This document shows positions 7,659 through 15,583 of a DNA stretch of 64,000 nucleotides, piece by piece (position 1 is the stretch's first letter; each line of letters begins with the position of its first letter). Below the pieces are notes generated by a model. The model saw only the letters and a list, made by a program, of their open reading frames with translations. It was not told the DNA's origin and did no database searches. This stretch comes from Sandaracinus amylolyticus (GTDB lineage: Bacteria > Myxococcota_A > Polyangia > Polyangiales > Sandaracinaceae). The DNA is taken from contig NZ_CP011125.1 of assembly GCF_000737325.1 (NCBI RefSeq), positions 7,874,001-7,938,000 of the forward strand, given 5' to 3'. Position numbers and translations under genes: made by a program.

Positions 7659-10409
7659 TCACCGCGCGATCGCCTGCTCCACGCTCGCACGCTGCGCCTG
7701 CACCCGCGCCGCGCACAGCTCGATCGCCTCGAGCGCGCCCGCGAGGTTGCGCGGCCCGCCCGCGAGCCCCGCGATGCGCGGCTCGAAGAACGTCCGCACC
7801 CGCTCCGCGTCGTCGCGCGAGCAGAACCCCGCGAAGAGCCACGGCGTCGCGCCCGCGCGCGTCGTCGCGATGCGCGCCGAGAGCGCGTCGAAGTGCTCGA
7901 CGAGCCACGCCCACGCGCGCTCGCGCCCCTCGTCGTGCTCGGCCTGCACGCTCAGCGGGATCAGCACCTCGTTCACGCGCAGCCGCGCATCGAGCCCGAG
8001 ATCGAGCGCCCTCGCCGCGAGCGCAGCGTCCTCGGTGCTCGAGAGCGCCGCGATCAGCCGCGCGCGCACCACCGCGTCCTCGGTCGCGAAGAGCGTCGTC
8101 TGCACCGCGTCGAAGAGCGCCGCGTCGCCCTCCTGCACCGCGACCGCCGCCGCGATCCCCGCGAGATCGGGGGCGACCGCATCCGCGTGGATCGCGCCGT
8201 CGCCGCCCGCGCCGAGGTACGCGCGCCCTCGACGCGCCGCCTCGCTGCGCACCCGCGGGTCACGCGCGACGCTCGCCATGAACCCGAGCACGTCGCGACG
8301 CAGCAGCCGCGTGTCGCCGTCCTCGCGCGGGCGCGGCGTCCACCCGAGCCGCGTCGCGCTCGCGCGATAGAGCCCGCTCGCCCACGTGCGCGCGGCCGCC
8401 TCGTGCTCGTCGGACACGATCTGGTCGACGACGTTGCTCGCGAGCCCCATCGGATCGGTCGCGACGATCCGCACCGAGTCGCTCGCGATGCGCGGCATCG
8501 CCGCGATCACGTCGCCGCCAGGGATCGTCGCGCTCGCGAACGCCGCGCGGAGGTTGTTCGCGACGCTCGCGCGCTCCATCGGCGAGAGGCGCGTCCCACC
8601 GCGCTCCATCAACGGGCGCAGCTGCTCGGGCGGCAGCGTCCAGCGGTAGTACCCGCGCGCGCCCGCGTTCGGCATGACCCACGCGGGACAGCCCTGTGCG
8701 TCCGCGAGCGACAGGTCCGCGCTCGCCGCGCTCATCAGCTCGCACGTCGTCGCGAGCTGCGTCCCGCGCGCCGGATACGTGATGCACACCGGGATGCTCC
8801 ACGTGCGATCGCGCGGCGCGGTCGAGCCCACCGGCGTGTAGCGCGACTGCGCGAGGTGCACGACCGGCTGCGCGCCCGTCGCACACTCGAGCCGCGCCTC
8901 GACGAGCGGCACGCCGGGCTGCTCGAGGAACGTGCGGAACGGCGTCATCACGTCGCGCCCCGCCGACTCGCTCAGCGCCGCGAGCAGATCCTCGCTCGTC
9001 GCGGTGCCGAAGCGATGCTGCCGCAGGTACGTGCGGATCCCTTCGCGGAAGACGTCCTCGCCGACCCACGCCTCGAACATCGAGAGCACGCCCGCGCCCT
9101 TCGAGTACGTGATCGAGTCGAACGCGTTGCGGATGTCGTGGTCGCTCTCGATCGGCTGGCGGATGCGGCGCGCCGACGCGAGCGAGTCCTGGCCCATCGC
9201 GCCGTGCACCGCGGCGAGCTGCGCGAGATCCGCGTTCATCTCCGGGTACACGCGCGCGACGGTCTTCGACGCCATCCACGTCGCGAACGCCTCGTTGAGC
9301 CAGATGTCGTCCCACCACGGCATCGTGACGAGGTTGCCGAACCACTGGTGCGCGAGCTCGTGCGCCATCACGTTCGCGAAGCCGCGCACCTGATCCTCGG
9401 GCGGGCTCGCGCCGAGCAGCAGGAGGAACTCGCGGAACGTGATCGCGCCCGCGTTCTCCATCGCGCCCGACGCGAAGTCCGGCACCGCGATGATGTCGAG
9501 CTTGTCGTACGGATACTCGGTCCCGAAGTAGTCCTCGAGCGCGGCGACGATGCGCGGCGTGTGCTCCATCGCGTGCGCGAGCTCGGGCCCTCGACCACGC
9601 GCCGCGATGCCGCGGAACGGCAGCGGACGCGAGCGCACCGCGCTCGGCGGAATGGCCGCGCCCTCGACCACGTCGAGCGGACCGACCGCCATCGCGACGA
9701 GATAGGTCGGCAGCGGCAGCGTCGTCGCGTAGCGCACGCGATCGAGCCCGCTCTCGAGCTGCGTGCGCTCGAGCTCGCGCGTGTTCGCGATCGCGACGTG
9801 CTCGCGGTGCACCGTGAGCTCGATGTCGAACGGCGTCTTCCAGCGCGGCTCGTCGAACGAGGGGAACGCGTAGCGCGCGCTCGTCGCCTCGAACTGCGTG
9901 AACGCGTAGTGATCGTCGCCCACGTCGACGCGATAGAGCCCCTTCAGCTGGCGATCGAAGGGCGCCTCGTACGCGATGTGGATCGTCACGTCGCCGGGCC
10001 CGACCGGCGTCTGCGTGCGCAGCGCCGCGATGCCCTCGCGCTCCGCGGGATGCCACGTCGCGGGCACGCTCACGCGCTCGTCGCTCTCTTCCTCCACGCG
10101 CTCGATCGACGCCGCCGAGACGTCCATGCGCGCGCCGTGGATCCAGATGCGCGAGGTCGCCTCCGCGAGGCGCGCGCGGATCCACACCTCGCCGCGGAAG
10201 CGATCGTTCTCGGGCAGCACCTCGAGCGCGATGCGGTAGTGCAGCGGCGTGACGCCCGCGGGCAGCGGCCCGTCGGGCGGAGCCTCGTCGGGCGCGCTCG
10301 TCGACGCGGCCTGGCGCGCGGTGTCGGGTGTGGTCGCGCGTGTCGTCGCGCTCGGGCCACACGCAGCGATCGACGCCGCGAGGAGGATTGCGATCGGCCT
10401 CGTTCTCAT
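7659..10409 (-). CDS. M1-family aminopeptidase lipoprotein
   Basis: 916 residues. Signal peptide ILLAASIAACG with lipobox Cys about 17 places it in the envelope. The catalytic core of gluzincin M1 aminopeptidases is complete: GAMEN (315-319) for substrate N-terminus recognition, HELAH (350-354) and the third zinc ligand Glu373 in WLNEAF. The N-terminal beta-saddle domain (about 45-240) and the helical C-terminal ERAP1_C-type domain (about 560-916) are both present, so the enzyme is full length. It probably trims peptides outside the cytoplasmic membrane, in keeping with the predatory, proteolytic life of myxobacteria (inference). The start ATG 10409 is chosen in front of MRTRPIA; eight residues of upstream frame are not signal-like. 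A TATATC hexamer lies nine bases upstream. Confidence 0.93.
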   Translation of the reverse strand: MRTRPIAILLAASIAACGPSATTRATTPDTARQAASTSAPDEAPPDGPLPAGVTPLHYRIALEVLPENDRFRGEVWIRARLAEATSRIWIHGARMDVSAASIERVEEESDERVSVPATWHPAEREGIAALRTQTPVGPGDVTIHIAYEAPFDRQLKGLYRVDVGDDHYAFTQFEATSARYAFPSFDEPRWKTPFDIELTVHREHVAIANTRELERTQLESGLDRVRYATTLPLPTYLVAMAVGPLDVVEGAAIPPSAVRSRPLPFRGIAARGRGPELAHAMEHTPRIVAALEDYFGTEYPYDKLDIIAVPDFASGAMENAGAITFREFLLLLGASPPEDQVRGFANVMAHELAHQWFGNLVTMPWWDDIWLNEAFATWMASKTVARVYPEMNADLAQLAAVHGAMGQDSLASARRIRQPIESDHDIRNAFDSITYSKGAGVLSMFEAWVGEDVFREGIRTYLRQHRFGTATSEDLLAALSESAGRDVMTPFRTFLEQPGVPLVEARLECATGAQPVVHLAQSRYTPVGSTAPRDRTWSIPVCITYPARGTQLATTCELMSAASADLSLADAQGCPAWVMPNAGARGYYRWTLPPEQLRPLMERGGTRLSPMERASVANNLRAAFASATIPGGDVIAAMPRIASDSVRIVATDPMGLASNVVDQIVSDEHEAAARTWASGLYRASATRLGWTPRPREDGDTRLLRRDVLGFMASVARDPRVRSEAARRGRAYLGAGGDGAIHADAVAPDLAGIAAAVAVQEGDAALFDAVQTTLFATEDAVVRARLIAALSSTEDAALAARALDLGLDARLRVNEVLIPLSVQAEHDEGRERAWAWLVEHFDALSARIATTRAGATPWLFAGFCSRDDAERVRTFFEPRIAGLAGGPRNLAGALEAIELCAARVQAQRASVEQAIAR

Positions 10410-10418
10410 GGTCGCCGC

Positions 10419-10424
10419 GATATA
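10419..10424 (-). promoter_or_regulatory. Possible -10 element of the M1 peptidase gene
   Basis: On the minus strand TATATC lies nine bases before the ATG at 10409 with no SD between, which predicts a leader of only a few bases. In DNA this GC-rich an AT-only run is uncommon. No clear -35 box. Confidence 0.4.
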
Positions 10425-10459
10425 GCGCGGCACATCTCGCGAGGACAGAATGGCGCCCC

Positions 10460-10534
10460 GTGCGAATCGCCGTCCCAGTCGCGCCGCTCGCGCTCGCGCT
10501 CGCGCTCACTGCGTGCGGCGAGGACGTCGCATGA
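10460..10534 (+). CDS. Possible 24-residue mini-lipoprotein
   Basis: GTG at 10460 opens a 24-codon frame reading VRIAVPVAPLALALALTACG then EDVA. It is a basic start, a hydrophobic core and a lipobox LTAC with just six residues after Cys19. Its TGA shares the sequence ATGA with the start of the next gene at 10531, the coupling style used throughout the window. Such very short lipoproteins exist (entericidin-like), but the frame could also be a leader ORF or chance, since Leu/Ala runs are common in GC-rich DNA. Confidence 0.35.
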   Translation: MRIAVPVAPLALALALTACGEDVA

Positions 10535-11199
10535 GCGCGCGCCTCGTCGTGATCGTGATCGCGTGCGCCGCGCTCGCGTGCGGTGAGCGCGCCCCCGAGG
10601 ACGCCCATGCGCCCGCGCCCACGCCGCCCAGCGCGCCCGTCGACGCGCGATGCCTCTCGCTCTGCGAGCACAGCGCCGCGTGCCTCGACGCGCGAGGGAT
10701 CGCGCGCAGCGACGCGGAGAACGATTGCGCCGGATCGTGCCGGCCGGGAGGGCTCTACTCCGCGATGCCGGAAGAGGCGCTCGCGTGCGCGCCGCATCGC
10801 GACTGTGCAGCGCTCGACGCATGCACCGGCGCCGCGCTCGACGCCGTGCTCGGTGCGCGCGCGGCCGACGCCCCCGAGCCCGACACGGAGCACTCGGTGC
10901 TCCACAGCTGGCCAGCGGAGCTTCCATCCATCCCTGGAGGCACGCCCCTCCCGGTGCGCGAGCATGATCCCCTGACGATCGCGCGCGTCGCGTACCCGAG
11001 CGCGCCGGAAGGTCTGGAATCGCTGGTGCGCGCCGAGCTCGAGCGCGCGGGCTGGCAGGTCGATCCCACGATCGTCGAGGAAAACGCGCTGCGCTTCTTC
11101 GTGCGCCGCGGCGACAGGGAGCTCGGCGTGTCGATCTACGCGGACGAGCCGGGGCGCGCGGTCCTCCAGGTCTTCGCTTTTGGCGACTCCCGACCATGA
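10531..11199 (+). CDS. Cys-rich small lipoprotein, unknown function
   Basis: 222 residues. Signal peptide with lipobox AALACG (Cys about 16), a short Pro/Ala linker, then a Cys-rich segment (about 38-100) with CLSLCEHSAACLDARG, CAGSCRPGG, CAPHRDCAALDAC: eight or more cysteines that probably form disulfides in the periplasm. The C-terminal part (about 150-222) is a different, mixed alpha/beta sequence with YPSAPEGLESLVRAELERAG. This resembles myxobacterial lipoproteins with a Cys-rich 'CxxLCxxxxxC' head seen beside many unrelated domains, but I do not recognise the family. The frame upstream to 10450 has no signal features, so ATG 10531 is preferred. Confidence 0.7.
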   Translation: MSARLVVIVIACAALACGERAPEDAHAPAPTPPSAPVDARCLSLCEHSAACLDARGIARSDAENDCAGSCRPGGLYSAMPEEALACAPHRDCAALDACTGAALDAVLGARAADAPEPDTEHSVLHSWPAELPSIPGGTPLPVREHDPLTIARVAYPSAPEGLESLVRAELERAGWQVDPTIVEENALRFFVRRGDRELGVSIYADEPGRAVLQVFAFGDSRP

Positions 11200-11297
11200 C
11201 AGGGATGTCACAGCGGCGTGCCGTGGCCGCCCGCAACCGAGCCGGAGCCCTGCGGAACCATTCGTGAAAACGCCGAAGTGTCGCGAACTCCGACAGG

Positions 11298-11313
11298 GGG
11301 CACGGATGGTGCT
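11298..11313 (+). promoter_or_regulatory. Sigma-54 (RpoN) -24/-12 promoter of the capsule operon
   Basis: GGGCACGGATGGTGCT matches the RpoN consensus TGGCACG-N4-TTGCA with GG at 11299-11300, GC at 11311-11312 and the correct spacing between them; two of the consensus bases differ (T to G at -26 and -14). The expected transcription start is near 11324, about 73 bases before the ATG of kdsD. If right, the capsule locus needs an enhancer-binding protein and would respond to a developmental or surface signal, as for many sigma-54 genes of myxobacteria. No enhancer site was identified. Confidence 0.55.
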
Positions 11314-11396
11314 AAACCGCGGCTCCGCGAGGCGCGTTGCATAGGCGCCGACGTTCGACCGACCAAGGACGTCTTTTGCGGGGAGACCGGATCGAG

Positions 11397-12575
11397 ATGC
11401 GGCTGAAAGCAGCGGCGAAGACGCTCGGAAGCGAGACCCTCGGGTCCGAGGGATCGTCGAGCAATGGCTCCGCGACGAGCGGTGATCGCGACACGAGCGG
11501 TGGTCGGAGCTCGGGTGTGGTCGCGGCCTCCGGGTTCCCGGCGGCGGGGCTCGCAGGCACCGCGAGCGGCTTCGCGGGCACCGGGTTCGCGGGGACGAAG
11601 GGCCTCGGCGGCAACGGTCTCGCCGTCGTGCTCGACGCCGTCTCGCGCCAGGCGCGCGACACGCTCCGCCAGCAGGCCGCCGCGATCGCGAAGCTGGGCG
11701 AGCGCCTCGACGAGCGCTTCGGCCGCGCCGTCCGGATGCTGCAGGGCATCGAGGGCCACGTCGTCGTCACCGGGCTCGGCAAGTCGGGCCACATCGGCCG
11801 CAAGATCGCGGCGACGCTCGCGTCGACCGGCACTCCGAGCTTCTTCGTGCACACGACCGAGGCGCTGCACGGCGACCTCGGCATGATCACCTCGCGCGAC
11901 GCGGTGATCCTCATCTCGTACAGCGGCGAGACCGCCGAGCTCCTGCAGCTCCTGCCGTACCTGCGCCGCCGCGGCGTGCCGACGATCGCGCTGGTCGGCG
12001 CGCCCGAGTCGCGCCTCGCGCTCGGCGCCGATCTCGCGCTCGACGTGTCGGTCGATCGCGAGGTCTGCCCGCACAACCTCGCGCCCACGAGCTCCACGCT
12101 CGCGACGCTCGCGATGGGCGACACGCTCGCGATCGCGCTGATGCGTGTGCGCAGCTTCCGCGAGGAGGACTTCGCGAGCATCCATCCCGGCGGCAGTCTC
12201 GGACGTCGGCTCGCGCGCGTCGGTGAGGTCGCGCTCACCGACGGTCTCGTCTTCGTGAGCCCCGACACGGCCGTGAGCGAGTGCGTGCTCGCGCTGACGT
12301 CGAGCGACGTCGGCGTCGCGCTCGTGCGCGACGAGCAGGGGATGATCGTCGGGATGATCTCGGCGATCGAGCTCCAGCGCGCGATGAACAGCGTCGAGGG
12401 CTGCCTGCGCGCGTCCGCGCGCGACATCATGAGCGCGAGCCTGCCGGTCGTGGACGAGGACGTGCCCGTGCTCGACGCCGAGCAGCGCATGGAGAGCGAC
12501 GGCCTCCCCGCGCTCGTCGTGCTCGACGTCGACGGACAGCCCAGCGGGCTGTTCGTACGCTCGCGGAAGCGTTGA
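11397..12575 (+). CDS. kdsD: Arabinose-5-phosphate isomerase (KdsD/KpsF)
   Basis: 392 residues. Converts ribulose-5-phosphate to arabinose-5-phosphate, the first step of Kdo synthesis. The SIS domain begins near residue 120 with HVVVTGLGKSGHIGRKIA (Lys/Ser of GKSG at 128-131) and includes LISYSGET and PTSSTLATLAMGDTLA; two CBS domains fill the C-terminus (about 270-392), as in KdsD, KpsF and GutQ. It is longer than the usual 320-330 residues because of about 75 extra N-terminal residues: Ser/Gly-rich, then Gly/Ala repeats of the type GFAGTGFAGT (45-76). It heads the capsule operon behind the sigma-54 site, which points to the capsule-specific (KpsF-type) role. ATG 11397 is used; the codons upstream overlap the putative leader. 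Confidence 0.92.
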   Translation: MRLKAAAKTLGSETLGSEGSSSNGSATSGDRDTSGGRSSGVVAASGFPAAGLAGTASGFAGTGFAGTKGLGGNGLAVVLDAVSRQARDTLRQQAAAIAKLGERLDERFGRAVRMLQGIEGHVVVTGLGKSGHIGRKIAATLASTGTPSFFVHTTEALHGDLGMITSRDAVILISYSGETAELLQLLPYLRRRGVPTIALVGAPESRLALGADLALDVSVDREVCPHNLAPTSSTLATLAMGDTLAIALMRVRSFREEDFASIHPGGSLGRRLARVGEVALTDGLVFVSPDTAVSECVLALTSSDVGVALVRDEQGMIVGMISAIELQRAMNSVEGCLRASARDIMSASLPVVDEDVPVLDAEQRMESDGLPALVVLDVDGQPSGLFVRSRKR

Positions 12576-12580
12576 CAGTG

Positions 12581-12955
12581 ATGCTGCTGGCTCGTCGCCA
12601 CGCCGCCGTCCTGGGCGTTGCTCTCGCGCTGGCAGCATGCGGCGGTGCGCCCGTCCGCGACGAGGACGTCTACCACGAGGCATCGCTCCGACCCGGCGTC
12701 CTGCCGGCCGACGACGCCGATCGCGAGCTCCTCGCGCGCCTGCCCGAGAGCGCCGCGGACCAGCCGCTCGAGGTCGGGGGTCGGGTGTTCGTCCCGCGCG
12801 CAGCCTACGCGACCGCGAGCGGAAGACGCTGCGCGCCGGTCGTCGAGCAGGGCGCTCGCACGAGGCTCGCGTGCGAGAGCGCCGCGGGTTGGGTGTTCGT
12901 GCCCGACGTGTTCGGCGGCGACGATCCCTTCGCTGCGACGGCAGGCACGCCGTGA
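12581..12955 (+). CDS. Small capsule-locus lipoprotein, unknown function
   Basis: 124 residues, lipobox LALAAC with Cys20. The mature part is about 100 residues, mostly polar, with VGGRVFVPRAAYATASG and WVFVPDVFGG; two later cysteines (GRRCAPVV and RLACES) could pair. It starts six bases after kdsD and ends in the GTGA overlap with kpsM, so it is made in step with the transporter. No homologue in E. coli or Neisseria capsule loci comes to mind. A partner of KpsD/KpsE in the outer membrane or periplasm is a reasonable guess, not more. Start ATG 12581; a GTG immediately before it is also possible. Confidence 0.75.
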   Translation: MLLARRHAAVLGVALALAACGGAPVRDEDVYHEASLRPGVLPADDADRELLARLPESAADQPLEVGGRVFVPRAAYATASGRRCAPVVEQGARTRLACESAAGWVFVPDVFGGDDPFAATAGTP

Positions 12956-13734
12956 GCCCGCTGCTCCGCGGCGCGCGCGTCCAGCTCCGCGTGATCGGAG
13001 CACTCGCGACGCGCGAGACGCGCACGCGCTTCGGCGGCCACGCGCTCGGCTATCTCTGGGCCCTCGCCGAGCCGCTCTTCTGGGTGCTCACGTTCTACGG
13101 GGCCTTCGTCCTGCTCAACCGCCGCACGCCCGAGAACCTCGACGTTGTCGGGTTCCTCACCACGGGGATCGTGACCTACGAGCTCGTGATCAAGACGCAG
13201 GAGCGCGCGAGCCAGGCGATCTCCGCGAACCGCGCGCTGCTCTTCTACCCGCAGGTCCAGACGCTCGATCTCGTGTTCGCGCGCGTCGCGCTGGAGCTCG
13301 CGACGTACGTCGTGGTCTTCGCGGTCATCCTCGGCGGGAACGCGATCGTGCGCGGGGAGCTCGAGCTCGCCTCGCCTCTCTACGTTGCCCTCGGGCTGGT
13401 GCTCGCGACCGCGCTCGGCGGGTCGCTCGGACTGCTGCTCTGCGGGCTCCAGCTCGTGTTCCCGACCATCGAGCGCATGAAGGGGCCCCTCATGCGACCG
13501 CTCTTCTGGACCTCGGGGCTGTTCTTCACGGCGCACATGCTCCCACTCCGCGTCCGCGAGCTCCTCCTGTGGAACCCGATCTTCCACTGCGTGGAGATCG
13601 TGCGCGGCGGGTGGTTCCGCGGTTACCGCGATGGATACGAGAGCGTCGGATACGTGCTGGCGTGGATCCTCGCGCTCAGCTTCTTCGCGCTGACGCTCGA
13701 GCGCTCGGTGCGACACCGGATCGAGGTGACGTGA
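12952..13734 (+). CDS. kpsM: Capsule ABC transporter permease KpsM
   Basis: 260 residues. ABC-2 type permease of the group 2 capsule exporter in the inner membrane. Features: amphipathic N-terminus RETRTRFGGHALGYLWALAEP (shown split: RETRTRFGGHALG, YLWALAEP), then six hydrophobic segments, including WVLTFYGAFVLL, ATYVVVFAVILGG, LYVALGLVLATALGG, LGLLLCGLQLV and a C-terminal VLAWILALSFFALTL. The signature region FWTSGLFFTAHMLP and WNPIFHCVEIVRGGWF near the end is typical of KpsM/Wzm. Length matches the family (258-265). GTG 12952 overlaps the stop of the lipoprotein gene; the stop in turn shares one base with the kpsT ATG. Confidence 0.95.
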   Translation: MSPLLRGARVQLRVIGALATRETRTRFGGHALGYLWALAEPLFWVLTFYGAFVLLNRRTPENLDVVGFLTTGIVTYELVIKTQERASQAISANRALLFYPQVQTLDLVFARVALELATYVVVFAVILGGNAIVRGELELASPLYVALGLVLATALGGSLGLLLCGLQLVFPTIERMKGPLMRPLFWTSGLFFTAHMLPLRVRELLLWNPIFHCVEIVRGGWFRGYRDGYESVGYVLAWILALSFFALTLERSVRHRIEVT

Positions 13735-14429
13735 TGTCGTCGAGCACCGTGTCCGCGGCGAACGAGCGGCCCGCAGTGATGGAGCTGCGCGACGTCACGA
13801 AGGCGTACCGGACCCACCGCGGTGCGCACGTCGTGCTCGATCGCATCTCGCTCGCGTTCAACCACACGGAGAACATCGGCATCCTCGGGCGGAACGGCGC
13901 CGGGAAGTCGACGCTCCTGCGGATCCTCGGTGGCGCCGAGCAGCCGGACGCAGGGCAGGTGATCCGCCGCGGGCGCATCTCGTGGCCGATCGGGTTCAGC
14001 GGCGGCTTCGCCGGTTCGCTGTCGGGCGCCGAGAACTGCAGGTTCGTCGCGAAGATCTACGATGCCGACGTCGACGAGGTCGTCGAGCGCACGCGCGTGT
14101 TCGCCGAGATCGGCGACTACTTCGACATGCCCGTCCGCACGTACTCGTCCGGCATGCGTGCGCGCATCGCGTTCGGGCTCTCGATGGCGATCGACTTCGA
14201 AATGTATCTCGTCGACGAGGTCACGGCGGTGGGCGACAAGCCGTTCCAGGAGAAGTGCCGCCAAGCGTTCGCGGAGCGCCGGGCCAAGAGCTCGGTCATC
14301 ATGGTGTCCCACAGCATCGCGACGATCGCGGACTACTGCTCGCGCTTCGTGCTCCTCGACGCCGGCCGCATCGAGATGTTCGACGACGTGAAGACCGCCG
14401 AGAAGGAGTACCGGAGGTTGGCCGCGTGA
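13734..14429 (+). CDS. kpsT: Capsule ABC transporter ATPase KpsT
   Basis: 231 residues. ATPase of the capsule exporter, pairing with KpsM. Walker A GRNGAGKST at 52-60, signature YSSGMRARIAFGLS near 145, Walker B YLVDEV near 163 and the H-loop VSHS near 193 are all intact. The D-rich region after Walker B (TAVGDKPFQEKC) is the KpsT/Wzt pattern. No C-terminal carbohydrate-binding domain of the Wzt-O9a type, so export is of the Kps type. The ATG shares a base with the kpsM stop (TGATG), and its stop overlaps the kpsE GTG. Confidence 0.96.
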   Translation: MSSSTVSAANERPAVMELRDVTKAYRTHRGAHVVLDRISLAFNHTENIGILGRNGAGKSTLLRILGGAEQPDAGQVIRRGRISWPIGFSGGFAGSLSGAENCRFVAKIYDADVDEVVERTRVFAEIGDYFDMPVRTYSSGMRARIAFGLSMAIDFEMYLVDEVTAVGDKPFQEKCRQAFAERRAKSSVIMVSHSIATIADYCSRFVLLDAGRIEMFDDVKTAEKEYRRLAA

Positions 14430-15571
14430 CGGCGCAGGTCAGCGGCGAGGCGCGCGCCGAGACGGTCCGCGTCCTCCGGAAGCTGCGCGCGCGCCGTCTC
14501 ACGACGCGCCTCTCGCTCGGGGTCGGCGTGCCGACGTTGATCGCAGGGATCTACTTCGGCGCGATCGCGTCGCCGCAGTTCGAGTCCGTCACGTCGTTCA
14601 CGATCCAGTCGGCCGACACGCCCGCGGCGGCGTCCCCGCTACAGGCGCTGATCGCGAGCGTCCCCGGATCCTCCTCGCGCGACACGATGGTGGTCGGGGA
14701 ATACATCGAGTCGCGCGACATGGTCGATCGGCTCGCGCGCGACCACGGCTATCGCGAGCACTACTCGAGCTCCGATCGCGACTGGCTCTCGCGCCTGAGC
14801 GCCGACGCGCCGATCGACGACGTCCACCGCTACTACCTCGATCACATCGCGGTCGAGCTCGACGATCACGCGGGCACGATCACGCTCCGCGTGCGCGCGT
14901 TCTCTCCGCAGCAAGCCGAGGCGTTCGGCCAGGCGATCCTCGAGGCGAGCGAAGAGATGGTGAATCGTCTCAGCGAGCGCGCGCGCGCCGATCGCATGCG
15001 GCTCGCGCAGGAGCAGGTCACGGCTGCGACGGAGCGCCTGACCACCGCGCGCACCGCGCTGCTCGAGGCGCAGGCCCAGGGCGCCGAGCTCAACCCGCAG
15101 GCGTCGGCGACCGCGGTGCTCGGCATCCGCAGCCATCTCGAGGGAGAGCTCGCGATCGCGCGCGCCGAGCTCGCCACGCTGACGGCCACGCTTCAACGCG
15201 ACGCACCGCAGGTCGTGGAGCAGCGCCGCCGCGTCGCCGCGCTGCAGCACCAGATCGACGAGCAGACGCAGCGCCTGGCGGGCAGCGGCGAAGGTCTGAG
15301 CGCCACGATCGCGCGGTTCGAGCCGATCTTCGTCGAGAAGGAGCTCGCCGAGCGTCTGCACGAGGCCGCGCTCGCGTCGCTCGAGGTCGCTCGCGTCGAC
15401 TCTGCACGCCAGCATCGATACGTGGTGCGCATCGCCGGCCCCTCGCTGCCCGAGGCGCCTGCGCATCCGGTGCTGTGGCGCGAGGTGCTCACCGTGCTGG
15501 TCGTGAGCTTCGCGCTGCTCGGGATCGGCACGCTCGTCATCGCGTCCGTGCGCGAGCACGCGAACGTTTGA
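14426..15571 (+). CDS. kpsE: Capsule export inner-membrane protein KpsE
   Basis: 381 residues. Polysaccharide co-polymerase-like inner-membrane protein that spans from KpsMT toward the outer membrane. An N-terminal transmembrane segment (about 31-50, LGVGVPTLIAGIYFGAIAS) and a C-terminal one (VLTVLVVSFALLGIGTLVI) flank a large periplasmic part with strongly helical, coiled-coil sequence (about 180-300: MVNRLSERARADRMRLAQEQ, EGELAIARAELATLTATL). The PxxP motif usual before TM2 is represented by SLPEAPAHPV. Length fits KpsE (382 in E. coli K1/K5). Start GTG 14426 overlapping kpsT; intergenic gap to kpsD is 12 bases. Confidence 0.9.
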   Translation: MTAQVSGEARAETVRVLRKLRARRLTTRLSLGVGVPTLIAGIYFGAIASPQFESVTSFTIQSADTPAAASPLQALIASVPGSSSRDTMVVGEYIESRDMVDRLARDHGYREHYSSSDRDWLSRLSADAPIDDVHRYYLDHIAVELDDHAGTITLRVRAFSPQQAEAFGQAILEASEEMVNRLSERARADRMRLAQEQVTAATERLTTARTALLEAQAQGAELNPQASATAVLGIRSHLEGELAIARAELATLTATLQRDAPQVVEQRRRVAALQHQIDEQTQRLAGSGEGLSATIARFEPIFVEKELAERLHEAALASLEVARVDSARQHRYVVRIAGPSLPEAPAHPVLWREVLTVLVVSFALLGIGTLVIASVREHANV

Positions 15572-15583
15572 GCCCCAATCATC

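Noticed and set aside
7242..10586. A + strand frame over the M1 peptidase gene
   Set aside because: Antisense to a complete peptidase with GAMEN and HExxH; Arg-rich with no domains.
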